From a bacterium (GTDB lineage: Bacteria > Ratteibacteria > UBA8468 > B48-G9 > JAFGKM01), in assembly GCA_035370465.1 (NCBI GenBank), contig DAOOVW010000016.1:1-33004 (forward strand): a stretch of DNA of 33,004 nucleotides. Direction: 5' to 3'. The notes beneath the pieces were generated by a model. The model did not search any database, was not told the origin of the DNA, and was given only the letters and a program-made list of their open reading frames with translations. Of this stretch, positions 15,497 to 23,427 are shown in pieces; positions within the stretch are counted from its first letter, which is position 1; each line of letters starts with the position of its first letter. The translations under genes were made by a program, and so were the position numbers.

Positions 15497-16263
15497 AAGA
15501 GAAAATTGCTATATTTTTGAGTGATGATGAGTTTTCTAAATATTCTTTCAAAAAATTAAAAAAAAATTTTATTCCTATCCCATTTTCATTTAAAAAATTA
15601 AAATTCACAAAAACAAATATCCTATCTCCTTATAACCTTTCTGAAATATTTGACTTTTTAAAAAAAGCGAAAATTAAAAAAATAATTTTAGTTGGTAAAA
15701 TTCCTGCAACTATTCTATTTGATAAAAAATTTGATTTTCTTGGCAGACAATTATTAACTTCAACATCTAACTGGACAGGAGAAGAAGTATTAAAAAAGGG
15801 GATTTCCCTTTTAAAAAATTATGGAATTGAAACAATATCATTAAAAGAATTTTTTAAAGATGAAATTGCAGAAAGAAAAATTTATTGTGGAAATTTAGAA
15901 GAGAATGAGAAAAAGGACATAAAAACAGGTATTTCTTTTCTTTTAGATATAGAAAAATATAGATGTGGGCAAAGTATTGTTATAAAAAATGGTATGCTCA
16001 TATGTCTTGAAGGAATTGAAGGAACTGATGAAATGATAAAAAGAGCAGGAAGGTATTGTTCTGATTTTGTTTTTGTTAAAATTGCCGGGAAGCAAAAAGA
16101 TGAAAGATTTGACCTACCAGTAATTGGTCCAGATACAGTGAAATTAATTGCAAAAACAAAAGGAAAAGTTATTGCAGTTGAAAGTGGCAAAACAATAATT
16201 TTTGACAAAGAAAAAACAATAAATTATTGTAAGAAATTCAATATAACTCTGGTTGGTATATAA
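15493..16263 (+). CDS. lpxI: UDP-2,3-diacylglucosamine diphosphatase LpxI
   Basis: A 256-residue LpxI-family (former DUF1009) protein. It hydrolyses UDP-2,3-diacylglucosamine to lipid X and UMP at the inner membrane, the fourth lipid A step, replacing LpxH/LpxG. The N-terminal domain has KIILVGKIP; the C-terminal domain carries RCGQSIVIKNGMLICLEGIEGTDEMIKRAG and the FDLPVIGPDTVKL stretch typical of the family. It starts with GTG in a 4-nt overlap with lpxA. Two bases after its stop a strong hairpin begins, closing this transcription unit. Confidence 0.88.
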   Translation: MKEKIAIFLSDDEFSKYSFKKLKKNFIPIPFSFKKLKFTKTNILSPYNLSEIFDFLKKAKIKKIILVGKIPATILFDKKFDFLGRQLLTSTSNWTGEEVLKKGISLLKNYGIETISLKEFFKDEIAERKIYCGNLEENEKKDIKTGISFLLDIEKYRCGQSIVIKNGMLICLEGIEGTDEMIKRAGRYCSDFVFVKIAGKQKDERFDLPVIGPDTVKLIAKTKGKVIAVESGKTIIFDKEKTINYCKKFNITLVGI

Positions 16264-16265
16264 TA

Positions 16266-16293
16266 TGTCCGACCTCCTTCTGGAGGTCGGACA
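16266..16293. terminator. Hairpin terminator between convergent lpxI and gdh
   Basis: Perfect 12-bp stem TGTCCGACCTCC / GGAGGTCGGACA with a TTCT loop, followed by ATTCTTTG. There is no strong T-run on either side. Placed 2 nt after the lpxI stop and 10 nt before the end of the convergent gdh gene, it can serve both strands. Confidence 0.75.
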
Positions 16294-16303
16294 TTCTTTG
16301 CCT

Positions 16304-17554
16304 TTATACCCAACCCCTTGATTTCATTGCTTCTACCACTTTTTTTACAGCAACCATATAAGCAGAAGTTCTTAAACAGATATTATTTTTTATTGCCATA
16401 CTCATAACATTTTTAAAAGCAGTTGTAATCTGTCTATCTAAATTCTGATAAACTTTTTTTAGTGGCCAATAATATCCACATATGTTTTGAACCCATTCAA
16501 AATAGGAAACAATAACTCCTCCGCTATTACACAAAATATCTGGAATTATAGTAACCCCTCTTTCAAAAAGAATTTCATCCGCAGAAGGATTTGTAGGACC
16601 ATTTGCAAGTTCTGCTATTACTTTACATTTGATATTATTAGCGTTTTTTTCTGTTATTATTCCTTCTAATGAAGACGGGCATAAAATATCAACTTTCAAT
16701 TCCAATAGCTCTTCATTTGTAATATTTTCTGCATCAGGAAAATCCATTAAAGAATTGTTCTTATATTTATATTCTAATACACCTTTTGGGTCCAAACCAT
16801 CTTTGTTATAAATTCCTCCTCTTGAATCGCTCACAGCAACAATTTTAGAACCAAAAATTTCTTTCATTAGAATAGCCATGTGAGAACCAGCATTTCCATA
16901 TCCACTGATAGCAACAGTTGTATTGGATAAGTCCATATTTAAATACTTTGATGCTTCTCTTACACAATAAATTGCTCCTCTTGCAGTTGCATCTTCTCTA
17001 CCTTGTGAACCACCAATACATATTGGTTTCCCGGTAATGACACCAGGTGAATTAACCCCTTTAATTTTTGAGAATTCATCCATCATCCATCCCATAATTT
17101 TGGAATTTGTGTAGACATCAGGAGCAGGAATATCTTTTTCAGGTCCTATCTCATCAGATAATAAGTCAATATATCCTCTACTTAATTTTTCTAATTCCCT
17201 ATCTGACATATTTCTTGGTTCACATATAACTCCACCTTTACCTCCCCCAAATGGAAGATTGGCAACTGCACATTTCCATGTCATCCAGCAAGACAGTGCT
17301 TTTATAGTATCAATTGTCTCATTTGGATGAAACCTTATTCCTCCTTTAAATGGACCTAATGCATTATTGTATTGGACTCTAAAACCTTTAAAGATATTTA
17401 TATTTCCATTATCCATTTTTACTGGAATTGAAATATGAATTTCTTTCATCGGCACTCTCAAAATACTTTGTATATTGGTATCTAAATTTAATTTTTCAAA
17501 TGACTTATCTAATTGTTTTTGAGCCATTTGAAAAAGGTTTATTTTCCCTTCCAT
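16304..17554 (-). CDS. gdhA: Glutamate dehydrogenase (Glu/Leu/Phe/Val family)
   Basis: A 416-residue dehydrogenase interconverting glutamate and 2-oxoglutarate plus ammonia. The N-terminal catalytic domain shows GPFKGGIRFHP (K70), WKCAVANLPFGGGKGGV with the catalytic lysine K106, and PAPDVYTNSKIMGWMMDEF. The C-terminal Rossmann domain has VAISGYGNAGSHMA for NAD(P). The length fits the hexameric roughly 420-residue GDH class. A near-ideal ribosome site (AAGGAGG) and a perfect-consensus promoter at 17661-17689 imply strong expression. Leucine dehydrogenases are related but shorter. Cofactor preference is not determined here. Confidence 0.9.
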   Translation of the reverse strand: MEGKINLFQMAQKQLDKSFEKLNLDTNIQSILRVPMKEIHISIPVKMDNGNINIFKGFRVQYNNALGPFKGGIRFHPNETIDTIKALSCWMTWKCAVANLPFGGGKGGVICEPRNMSDRELEKLSRGYIDLLSDEIGPEKDIPAPDVYTNSKIMGWMMDEFSKIKGVNSPGVITGKPICIGGSQGREDATARGAIYCVREASKYLNMDLSNTTVAISGYGNAGSHMAILMKEIFGSKIVAVSDSRGGIYNKDGLDPKGVLEYKYKNNSLMDFPDAENITNEELLELKVDILCPSSLEGIITEKNANNIKCKVIAELANGPTNPSADEILFERGVTIIPDILCNSGGVIVSYFEWVQNICGYYWPLKKVYQNLDRQITTAFKNVMSMAIKNNICLRTSAYMVAVKKVVEAMKSRGWV

Positions 17555-17639
17555 AATATCCTCCTTATTTTAAAAATAAAAATAATTTTTTGTCCTTCAT
17601 CATTGAAAGGAAAATAAAAAGAACTTCTTTGTTAGGTAG

Positions 17640-17653
17640 GCACATCCTTGTGC
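17640..17653 (-). promoter_or_regulatory. Small hairpin at the 5' end of the gdh leader
   Basis: GCACA-AGGA-TGTGC on the minus strand lies right at the predicted transcription start (about 17654). It could act as a 5' stabilising stem-loop. The leader runs another 85 nt to the gdh ATG with no other obvious structure. Confidence 0.4.
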
Positions 17654-17660
17654 TTTTAAA

Positions 17661-17689
17661 ATTATACTTTAAATATATATTTCTGTCAA
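17661..17689 (-). promoter_or_regulatory. Perfect-consensus sigma70 promoter of gdh
   Basis: On the minus strand TTGACA (plus 17684-17689) and TATAAT (plus 17661-17666) are separated by exactly 17 nt, with an AT-only stretch between. Both hexamers match consensus with no mismatch. The leader would be about 100 nt. Confidence 0.85.
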
Positions 17690-17697
17690 CCACTTTA

Positions 17698-17732
17698 CCG
17701 GAACCAGGTTCCCGGAACCAGGTTCCTGGAAG
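17698..17732. repeat. Double GGAACC-A-GGTTCC palindrome
   Basis: Two adjacent copies of the 13-nt palindrome GGAACCAGGTTCC, directly upstream of the gdh -35 box and just downstream of the ruvB stop. Single copies or relatives occur at 27474-27486 (before tRNA-CAU), 28553-28585 and in the composite repeats near 26754 and 32661. It may help terminate the ruv operon or bind a factor; neither is shown. Confidence 0.7.
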
Positions 17733-17737
17733 AGGGA

Positions 17738-18751
17738 TTAAAAGAGATCATCAGGTGTTTTTTTATCAACTCCTAAATGTTTATATGCTTGGTATGTTGC
17801 AACTCGTCCCTGTTGTGTTTTTTTAATAAATCCCTTTCGGACAAGAAAACTTTCATAGACCTCTTCAATTGTTGATGGCTCTTCTCCAACAGCAATTGAT
17901 ATACTTTTTATTCCAACAGGACCACCATTAAATTTTGTTATTATAACTTCAAGAATTTTTTTATCCATTTCATCAAGTCCTTCTTCATCAACATCCATCT
18001 GGTTTAATGAATAAACTGCAATTTCTTTATCAATTATTCCTTTTCCTTTAACCTGTGCAAAATCCCTTACTCTTCTTAAAAGACGATTTGCAACTCTTGG
18101 TGTTCCTCTTGACCTTTTTGCTATTTCTTTAGTTCCTTCATCTGTTATTTCAATATTTAAAATTTTTGCTGACCTTTTTATAATTTTTTCTATTTCTGAA
18201 TTTGCATAATAATCAAGACGATGCAATATCCCAAATCTGTTTCTTAAAGGAGAAGTTATAAGTCCCATTCTTGTTGTTGCTCCAATAAATGTAAATGGTT
18301 TTATAGGGATTTTTACTGATTTTGCTTTTGGACCTTCACCAATCATTATATCTATAACAAAGTCCTCCATTGCACTATAAAGATATTCTTCAACATTTCT
18401 TGAAAGGCGATGTATTTCATCAACAAAAAAAACATCTGAAAATTCTAAATTTGTTAGAATTCCTGCAAGGTCTCCTGCTTTTTCAAGTACAGGTCCTGAT
18501 GTACTTTTTATATTAACACCCATTTCATTTGCTATTATATAAGCAAGTGTTGTTTTCCCAATTCCAGGAGGCCCATAAAAAAGAACATGGTCTAAAACCT
18601 CTTTTCTTTCTTTTGCAGCAGAAATAAAGACTTTTAAATTTTCTTTTATCTTATCCTGTCCTATAAATTCATCAAGAGTTAATGGTCTTAACTTCTGCTC
18701 AAATTGTTTATCTTCATTTCCTGCCATTGGAGATGTAATTTCTTTTTCCAT
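17738..18751 (-). CDS. ruvB: Holliday junction branch-migration ATPase RuvB
   Basis: A 337-residue AAA+ motor that, with RuvA, drives branch migration at Holliday junctions. Walker A is GPPGIGKTT (60-68), Walker B FFVDEIHRL, sensor 1 FIGATTRMG, and the arginine-finger region is TSPLRNRFGI. The C-terminal winged-helix domain includes GGPVGIKSISIAVGEEPSTIEEVYE. It begins 1 nt after ruvA's stop and is the last gene of the six-gene operon; a double palindrome lies beyond its stop. Confidence 0.95.
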   Translation of the reverse strand: MEKEITSPMAGNEDKQFEQKLRPLTLDEFIGQDKIKENLKVFISAAKERKEVLDHVLFYGPPGIGKTTLAYIIANEMGVNIKSTSGPVLEKAGDLAGILTNLEFSDVFFVDEIHRLSRNVEEYLYSAMEDFVIDIMIGEGPKAKSVKIPIKPFTFIGATTRMGLITSPLRNRFGILHRLDYYANSEIEKIIKRSAKILNIEITDEGTKEIAKRSRGTPRVANRLLRRVRDFAQVKGKGIIDKEIAVYSLNQMDVDEEGLDEMDKKILEVIITKFNGGPVGIKSISIAVGEEPSTIEEVYESFLVRKGFIKKTQQGRVATYQAYKHLGVDKKTPDDLF

Positions 18752-18752
18752 C

Positions 18753-19346
18753 TTATAGTTTTTTTAATGTCTCTCTTATAACTTCCTCTAATGTTAAACT
18801 CTTGTTATTAAATTGAGATAATATTTTTTTAACTGATGAAATTGCTTCTGCTCTTTTATATCCTAAAACAGTTAAAGCATCAACTGCATTTGAGAAAAGT
18901 TCTCTATCGGTTTTTATACTTTCTACTGATGGAACAAGTTCAATTTTCTCAATTTTTTGTTTCAATTCAACTATCAATCTTTCTCCTGTTTTTTTACCAA
19001 CTCCTGGGATTTTTGTAAAAAAAGAGGGGTCCTCATTTGATATTGCATTGTATATTTCTTCAACTGATGAGCCAGATAAAATTCTTAAAGCAACTTTTGG
19101 TCCTATATTTGGCACTCCAATTAAAAGAAGAAAAAATTCCCTTTCATGATCTGTAGAAAATCCATATAAATTTATATCTTCATCAGCAATTTTCAAAACA
19201 GTATAAAGTTTAACATCGTCTCCTGGATTTCCTATATTTTCAGATGTTTGAAGAGATACATTTACAACATATCCTATTCCATCTTTTTCAACAACAACTT
19301 TAATTGGATTTTTTTCAACTATCTTTCCATTTATATAATAAATCAT
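18753..19346 (-). CDS. ruvA: Holliday junction DNA-binding protein RuvA
   Basis: A 197-residue protein that binds four-way junctions as a tetramer and recruits RuvB. It has an N-terminal OB fold (MIYYINGKIVEKNP..VVEKDGIGYVVNV), a helix-hairpin-helix region (GVPNIGPKVALRIL and IPGVGKKTGERLIVELK) and a flexible linker. Domain III (ALTVLGYKRAEAISSVKKIL) contacts RuvB. It overlaps the end of ruvC by 32 nt. Confidence 0.95.
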   Translation of the reverse strand: MIYYINGKIVEKNPIKVVVEKDGIGYVVNVSLQTSENIGNPGDDVKLYTVLKIADEDINLYGFSTDHEREFFLLLIGVPNIGPKVALRILSGSSVEEIYNAISNEDPSFFTKIPGVGKKTGERLIVELKQKIEKIELVPSVESIKTDRELFSNAVDALTVLGYKRAEAISSVKKILSQFNNKSLTLEEVIRETLKKL

Positions 19347-19815
19347 TTTCTTCTTTTAAATAAAAGGATGAAATTGCAACTGCAACTGCATCACTCTCAT
19401 CAACATTTTTAAAATTTTTATATCCAGTTATTGTTTCAACCATAAATTTAACCTGCCCTTTATCAGCGGAACCAATTCCTGTTAAACATTTTTTCACTTC
19501 TCTTGGAGGTATTGTCTCAAAATCAATATTATGTCTCATTGCAATTGCCTCAATTATTCCAATTACCTGTCCAATTTTTAAAGCAATTTGAACATTTTTT
19601 GCTATGTATATTTCCTCAATTGCAACAAAATCCATATTTGCATTTTCTAAAATTTTTTCAACTTCCTTTGCTATATGTGAAAATTTATCTTTATATTTCA
19701 AATTTTTTGGTGGGACTATAAAGCCAGTTGAAATAACAGAAAAACAATTCCCTTTTTTTTCTACAATTCCATAGCCAACTTTCCATATACCCGGGTCAAT
19801 TCCTAATGTTCTCAA
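19315..19815 (-). CDS. ruvC: Crossover junction endonuclease RuvC
   Basis: A 166-residue RNase H-fold resolvase that cuts Holliday junctions positioned by RuvAB. The acidic catalytic residues are visible: D7 in LGIDPG, E67/E68 in AIEEIYIAKN, and D139/D142 in NVDESDAVAVAI. It starts 2 nt after yebC ends; the tail overlaps ruvA. Confidence 0.95.
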   Translation of the reverse strand: MRTLGIDPGIWKVGYGIVEKKGNCFSVISTGFIVPPKNLKYKDKFSHIAKEVEKILENANMDFVAIEEIYIAKNVQIALKIGQVIGIIEAIAMRHNIDFETIPPREVKKCLTGIGSADKGQVKFMVETITGYKNFKNVDESDAVAVAISSFYLKEENDLLYKWKDS

Positions 19816-19817
19816 TT

Positions 19818-20567
19818 TTATTTTGAAATTCCTTCAAGGATTTCATCTGGCATATCAAAATTCGCATAAACATTCTGGACATCTTCATTATCTTCAAGTT
19901 CATCTAATAGTCGCAATAATTGTTCTGCAGTTTTTCCTTCAACTTTAACAGTATTTTTTGGAATTAGTGTAAAACTTGAACTCTCAATTTCAATATTATT
20001 TTCTTCAAGTGCCTTTTTTACCTTTTCAAAATTTTCAGGACTTGTTGTTATTTCGTATACATCTTTTTCTGCCGACATATCCTCAGCGCCACTTTCCAAC
20101 ACAATCTCAAGTAATTTATCTTCTGAACATTTGTCCTTTTTCACAGTAATAAATCCCTTTCTCTCAAATATCCATGCAACACTTCCCTGTCCTCCTAAAT
20201 TCCCATTATGTCTTGTGAATAAAGACCTTATTTCAGAAGCAGTCCTATTTTTGTTATCAGTAACTGCTTCCATATAAATTGCCACTCCTCCTGGACCATA
20301 ACCCTCATAATAAACTGTCTCATAATTCATCCCTCCTTCTTCACCAGTCCCTTTTTTTATTGCCCTTTGAATATTATCATTTGGCATGTTATATTCTTTT
20401 GCTTTTTCAATTGCAAGCCGCAATCGGGCATTTGATTCAGGATTTGGCCCTCCTGCTTTTGCTGCTACCATTATTTCTTTTATCAATTTAGTAAAAATTT
20501 TCCCTCTCTTCTGGTCAGTTGCCATTTTCTTATGCTTTATACTATGCCATTTAGAATGTCCACTCAT
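19818..20567 (-). CDS. yebC: YebC/PmpR/TACO1-family protein
   Basis: A 249-residue member of the YebC family, with the hallmark start MSGHSKWHSIKHKKMATDQKRGKIF and the stretch KAKEYNMPNDNIQRAIKKGTGE. Family members act as transcription regulators or, in recent work on several bacteria, ribosome-associated factors that help translate proline-rich stretches. The sequence alone does not decide between these. It overlaps the upstream nuclease gene by 4 nt (ATGA). The yebC-ruvC-ruvA-ruvB order is widespread. Confidence 0.92.
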   Translation of the reverse strand: MSGHSKWHSIKHKKMATDQKRGKIFTKLIKEIMVAAKAGGPNPESNARLRLAIEKAKEYNMPNDNIQRAIKKGTGEEGGMNYETVYYEGYGPGGVAIYMEAVTDNKNRTASEIRSLFTRHNGNLGGQGSVAWIFERKGFITVKKDKCSEDKLLEIVLESGAEDMSAEKDVYEITTSPENFEKVKKALEENNIEIESSSFTLIPKNTVKVEGKTAEQLLRLLDELEDNEDVQNVYANFDMPDEILEGISK

Positions 20568-21100
20568 TTGCCCTCCCCTTTTAGTTTTTCCCAGAAATCT
20601 TTTGCAGATATATTTTCAATTAATTTTCTAAATTCTTCTGCTTCTTTTTTATCAATTGGTTTATTAAATTTATTTGAACTAACAAAATCCTGTCCTTCAT
20701 AATATTTTATAATTTCTGCCTTTTCAAGTAAATTCTCATCAGCATAAATATCAGCACCAAATCTCAAAGCAAGTGCTATCCCATCACTTGGTCTGCAATC
20801 AATTGTTTCTGTTTTTCCATTATACTCAATTATTAAATTGGCAAAATAAATATTTTCTTTTATTGAATATATTTCTACTTTTGTAATTTTCCCTCCAAGT
20901 ATTTCAATGATATTTTTTATAAGGTCGTGTGTTAAGGGTCTCGGAAAAGAACTTTTTTCAAGGACCATAAGAATTGCCTGTGCTTCAAAAATTCCTATTA
21001 CAATTGGCAAAATTTCATCTTTCTTACTTTTTAAAATCACAATAGGTGAATGTGTAACCAAATTCAAAACAACTCCCTCTACTTCAACTTTTACCATCAT
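20564..21100 (-). CDS. Bifunctional nuclease-domain protein (DUF151/BFN)
   Basis: A 178-residue protein with a DUF151/BFN domain covering about residues 8-135. Visible are ILPIVIGIFEAQAILMVLEK, the RPLTHDLIKNIIEILGG segment and ETIDCRPSDGIALALRFGADIYADE. Characterised members of this family show RNase/DNase activity in plants; the bacterial role is poorly defined. The C-terminal 40 residues are charged and helical (KKEAEEFRKLIENIS). It is the second gene of the operon, 1 nt after the EF-G-like gene. Confidence 0.85.
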   Translation of the reverse strand: MMVKVEVEGVVLNLVTHSPIVILKSKKDEILPIVIGIFEAQAILMVLEKSSFPRPLTHDLIKNIIEILGGKITKVEIYSIKENIYFANLIIEYNGKTETIDCRPSDGIALALRFGADIYADENLLEKAEIIKYYEGQDFVSSNKFNKPIDKKEAEEFRKLIENISAKDFWEKLKGEGK

Positions 21101-21101
21101 A

Positions 21102-23111
21102 TTATTGAACTTTCTCCTTTTCTTTTTTTCTTTCTGCTATAATTTTTTCTGCAATGTAAGAAGGTACTGGTTCATAATGAGAAAAAGATATTGAATAACT
21201 CCCTTTCCCGCTTGTGATAGACCTTAATTCATTTGTATAATTTGCCATTTCAGAAAGTGGAACCTGTCCCTTTATTACCTGATTTTTCCCGATGATTGTC
21301 ATATCTAATACCTTGCCTCTTTTTGCATTTATTGTTCCTATAACATCGCCAACAAATTCCTGTGGGACTCTTATTTCAACATTTACAATTGGTTCAAGTA
21401 AAATAGGGCCAGCGTCCTGTACACCTTTTTGTAGAGCCATAGAACCAGCAACCTGAAAAGCAATATCCGATGAGTCAACTGGATGATATGTTCCATCATA
21501 AAGAGTAACTCTAAAATCAACCAATGGATAACCAGCCAGAACCCCTTTTTTCATTGCCTGTCTGATACCTTTTTCAACAGAAGGAATATATTGTCTTGGA
21601 ATTGCACCTCCAAAAATTTTATCAACAAACTCAAAACCACTGCCTCTTGGGAGTGGTTCAATTTTTATAAAACAATGTCCATATTGTCCTCTTCCACCTG
21701 TTTGCTTCTTAAATTTTCCTTCTGCATTAACTTCCTTTGTAATGGTCTCTTTATAGGCAATTTTGGGAATTCCTTTTTCAACTTCCACTCCAAACTTATT
21801 TTTAAATTTTTTTGTTGTAATTTCAATGTGTAAATCTCCAATACCGGTGAGTAATGTTTCTCCTGTTTCTTCATCTCTAAAAACATTTATTGTTAAATCC
21901 TCTTCAACTATTTTATTAAGAGCATTTCCCAATTTATCTTCTGTCCCTTTAATTTTTGGTGTAATTGAGTAAGAAACAGCCCCAGTTGGTATATTGGGCT
22001 TTTTAAAAACAATTGGGGATGAAGGGTCAGAAAAGGAGTCAAAAGTTTCTGTCTCCTGTAATTTGGTAACAGTAACAATTTCTCCTGGTAAAACACTTTC
22101 TACTGGTTCCTGCTTTTTTCCCATCATTCTATATAACTGCCCAATTCGTTCTTTTATATTTTTTGAAGAATTAAAAATTTGTGAATTTGATTGCAATACA
22201 CCAGAAAAAACCCTTAAATAAGAAAGACGACCTGCCAATGGGTCAAAGTTTGTTTTTATAACTTTTCCGCTTAATGGAACTTCAGCTTTTCTTTCTCTTT
22301 CAATTTCTTTTTCATCAGGACCTATCCCTTTTACAGGGGGCAGTTCATCTGTTGAAGGTAAGTAATTCTGTATAAAATCAAATAATTCTTTTATACCAAT
22401 TAACTTCAAAGAAGAACCAAAAAGGACAGGCATAATTTCTGCTTTTAAAATTCCCTGTTTTAAACATTTTGAAATTTCTTCCTTTTCTAATTTCCCTTCT
22501 TCTAAATATTTTTCCATTACATTATCATCAAGTTCAGCAATAGCATCCATTGTTTTCTGAAAAAGTCCTTTTATATCTTCTTCTACTTGATTTTGTAAAA
22601 TATTCACTATCTCAAAATTATCTCCCTTTTTTATAGGATATGTAATTAGGGCTAACTTTTTTCCAAAAAATGACTCTATTTCTGACCAGAGAGAATTTAA
22701 GTTAATATCAGAAACATCAATTTTATTTACAAATATAAATGAAGGGATATTTTTACCTTTTATTATTTCCCATAATTTTTCAGTTCCAACATCAATACCG
22801 ATATCACTTCCTATATTTATAACAGCAATATCTACCCCTTCTATACCTGAAATTTGTTCTCCTATAAAATCCATATAACCAGGAGTATCAACAATATAAA
22901 AAATATTGTCGTTTTTTTTGAAATATGCCACTGCCAAACTAATACTTATCTGCCGCTCTTTCTCTTCTGCTTCAAAATCAAGGACTGTATTTCCTTGATT
23001 GGTAGTTCCCATTCTATCAATAGCACCCGCTTGTAAAAGCAAACTTTCTCCTAATGTTGTTTTTCCTGATTTGCTTTCTCCAAAAAGTCCTATGTTGTAA
23101 ATTTTTCCCAT
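21102..23111 (-). CDS. Elongation factor G-like GTPase (EF-G2 type)
   Basis: A 669-residue translational GTPase with the EF-G domain order: G domain, domain II, III, IV (QTGGRGQYGHCFIKIEPL) and V. The P-loop is GESKSGKTT (11-19) rather than the AHIDAGKTT of housekeeping EF-G. Switch II is DTPGYMDF (75-82), with tyrosine in place of the catalytic histidine of DTPGHVDF. Both changes are typical of EF-G-like paralogues (EF-G2/FusA2), whose function is not settled and which may not support ordinary translocation. A separate canonical fusA is therefore expected elsewhere. It has a strong GAGGAG ribosome site and is the first gene of the yebC-ruv operon. Confidence 0.88.
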   Translation of the reverse strand: MGKIYNIGLFGESKSGKTTLGESLLLQAGAIDRMGTTNQGNTVLDFEAEEKERQISISLAVAYFKKNDNIFYIVDTPGYMDFIGEQISGIEGVDIAVINIGSDIGIDVGTEKLWEIIKGKNIPSFIFVNKIDVSDINLNSLWSEIESFFGKKLALITYPIKKGDNFEIVNILQNQVEEDIKGLFQKTMDAIAELDDNVMEKYLEEGKLEKEEISKCLKQGILKAEIMPVLFGSSLKLIGIKELFDFIQNYLPSTDELPPVKGIGPDEKEIERERKAEVPLSGKVIKTNFDPLAGRLSYLRVFSGVLQSNSQIFNSSKNIKERIGQLYRMMGKKQEPVESVLPGEIVTVTKLQETETFDSFSDPSSPIVFKKPNIPTGAVSYSITPKIKGTEDKLGNALNKIVEEDLTINVFRDEETGETLLTGIGDLHIEITTKKFKNKFGVEVEKGIPKIAYKETITKEVNAEGKFKKQTGGRGQYGHCFIKIEPLPRGSGFEFVDKIFGGAIPRQYIPSVEKGIRQAMKKGVLAGYPLVDFRVTLYDGTYHPVDSSDIAFQVAGSMALQKGVQDAGPILLEPIVNVEIRVPQEFVGDVIGTINAKRGKVLDMTIIGKNQVIKGQVPLSEMANYTNELRSITSGKGSYSISFSHYEPVPSYIAEKIIAERKKEKEKVQ

Positions 23112-23427
23112 TTGTTCTCCTCTTTATAAAAGGTCATATATTTTATATAGGCAACAAGTAGAAAGAAAATTCCTTATTCTCTTTAATAGCAGGTCCTGAT
23201 TATATTTTAGGAACGAGTAGTTCACAGGCTCCCGCCGGCGTAAAATTCATAAAGCGACCCTTAGACAACAATAAAAGCAAAGAAAAGACAAAAAAATTTA
23301 AAATTTTTTCTCTCTACTCATCTATTTTACTTTTTAATTAAATATATTATATCAGTTTTCATAAATAAAAGAAAGATATTTTTATTTTTTCTTCTCTTGT
23401 CTTATAATATTGAAAAGGGGATAAAAA
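23112..23427. other. Divergent intergenic region between EF-G-like and FAD oxidoreductase genes
   Basis: AT-rich and non-coding. It must hold promoters for both directions. A minus-strand TATAAT at plus 23199-23204 (poor -35) could serve the EF-G operon, and a plus-strand TATAAT at 23403-23408 the oxidoreductase. A small GC-rich patch (CTCCCGCCGGCG, near 23230) stands out from the surrounding AT-rich DNA but has no clear pairing partner. Confidence 0.5.
23381..23408 (+). promoter_or_regulatory. Probable promoter of the FAD oxidoreductase-smpB-ssrA unit
   Basis: A perfect -10 TATAAT (23403-23408) has only a weak -35 (TTTATT, 23381-23386, 16-nt spacer). It would leave a leader of about 13 nt containing the ribosome site AAAAGGGG before the ATG at 23428. 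Confidence 0.45.

Noticed and set aside
15882..16208. Minus-strand 108-codon open frame inside lpxI
   Set aside because: Shadow of lpxI; the plus-strand frame has full family motifs.
21483..21833. Plus-strand 116-codon open frame inside the EF-G-like gene
   Set aside because: Antisense shadow; no ribosome site and no recognisable protein features.
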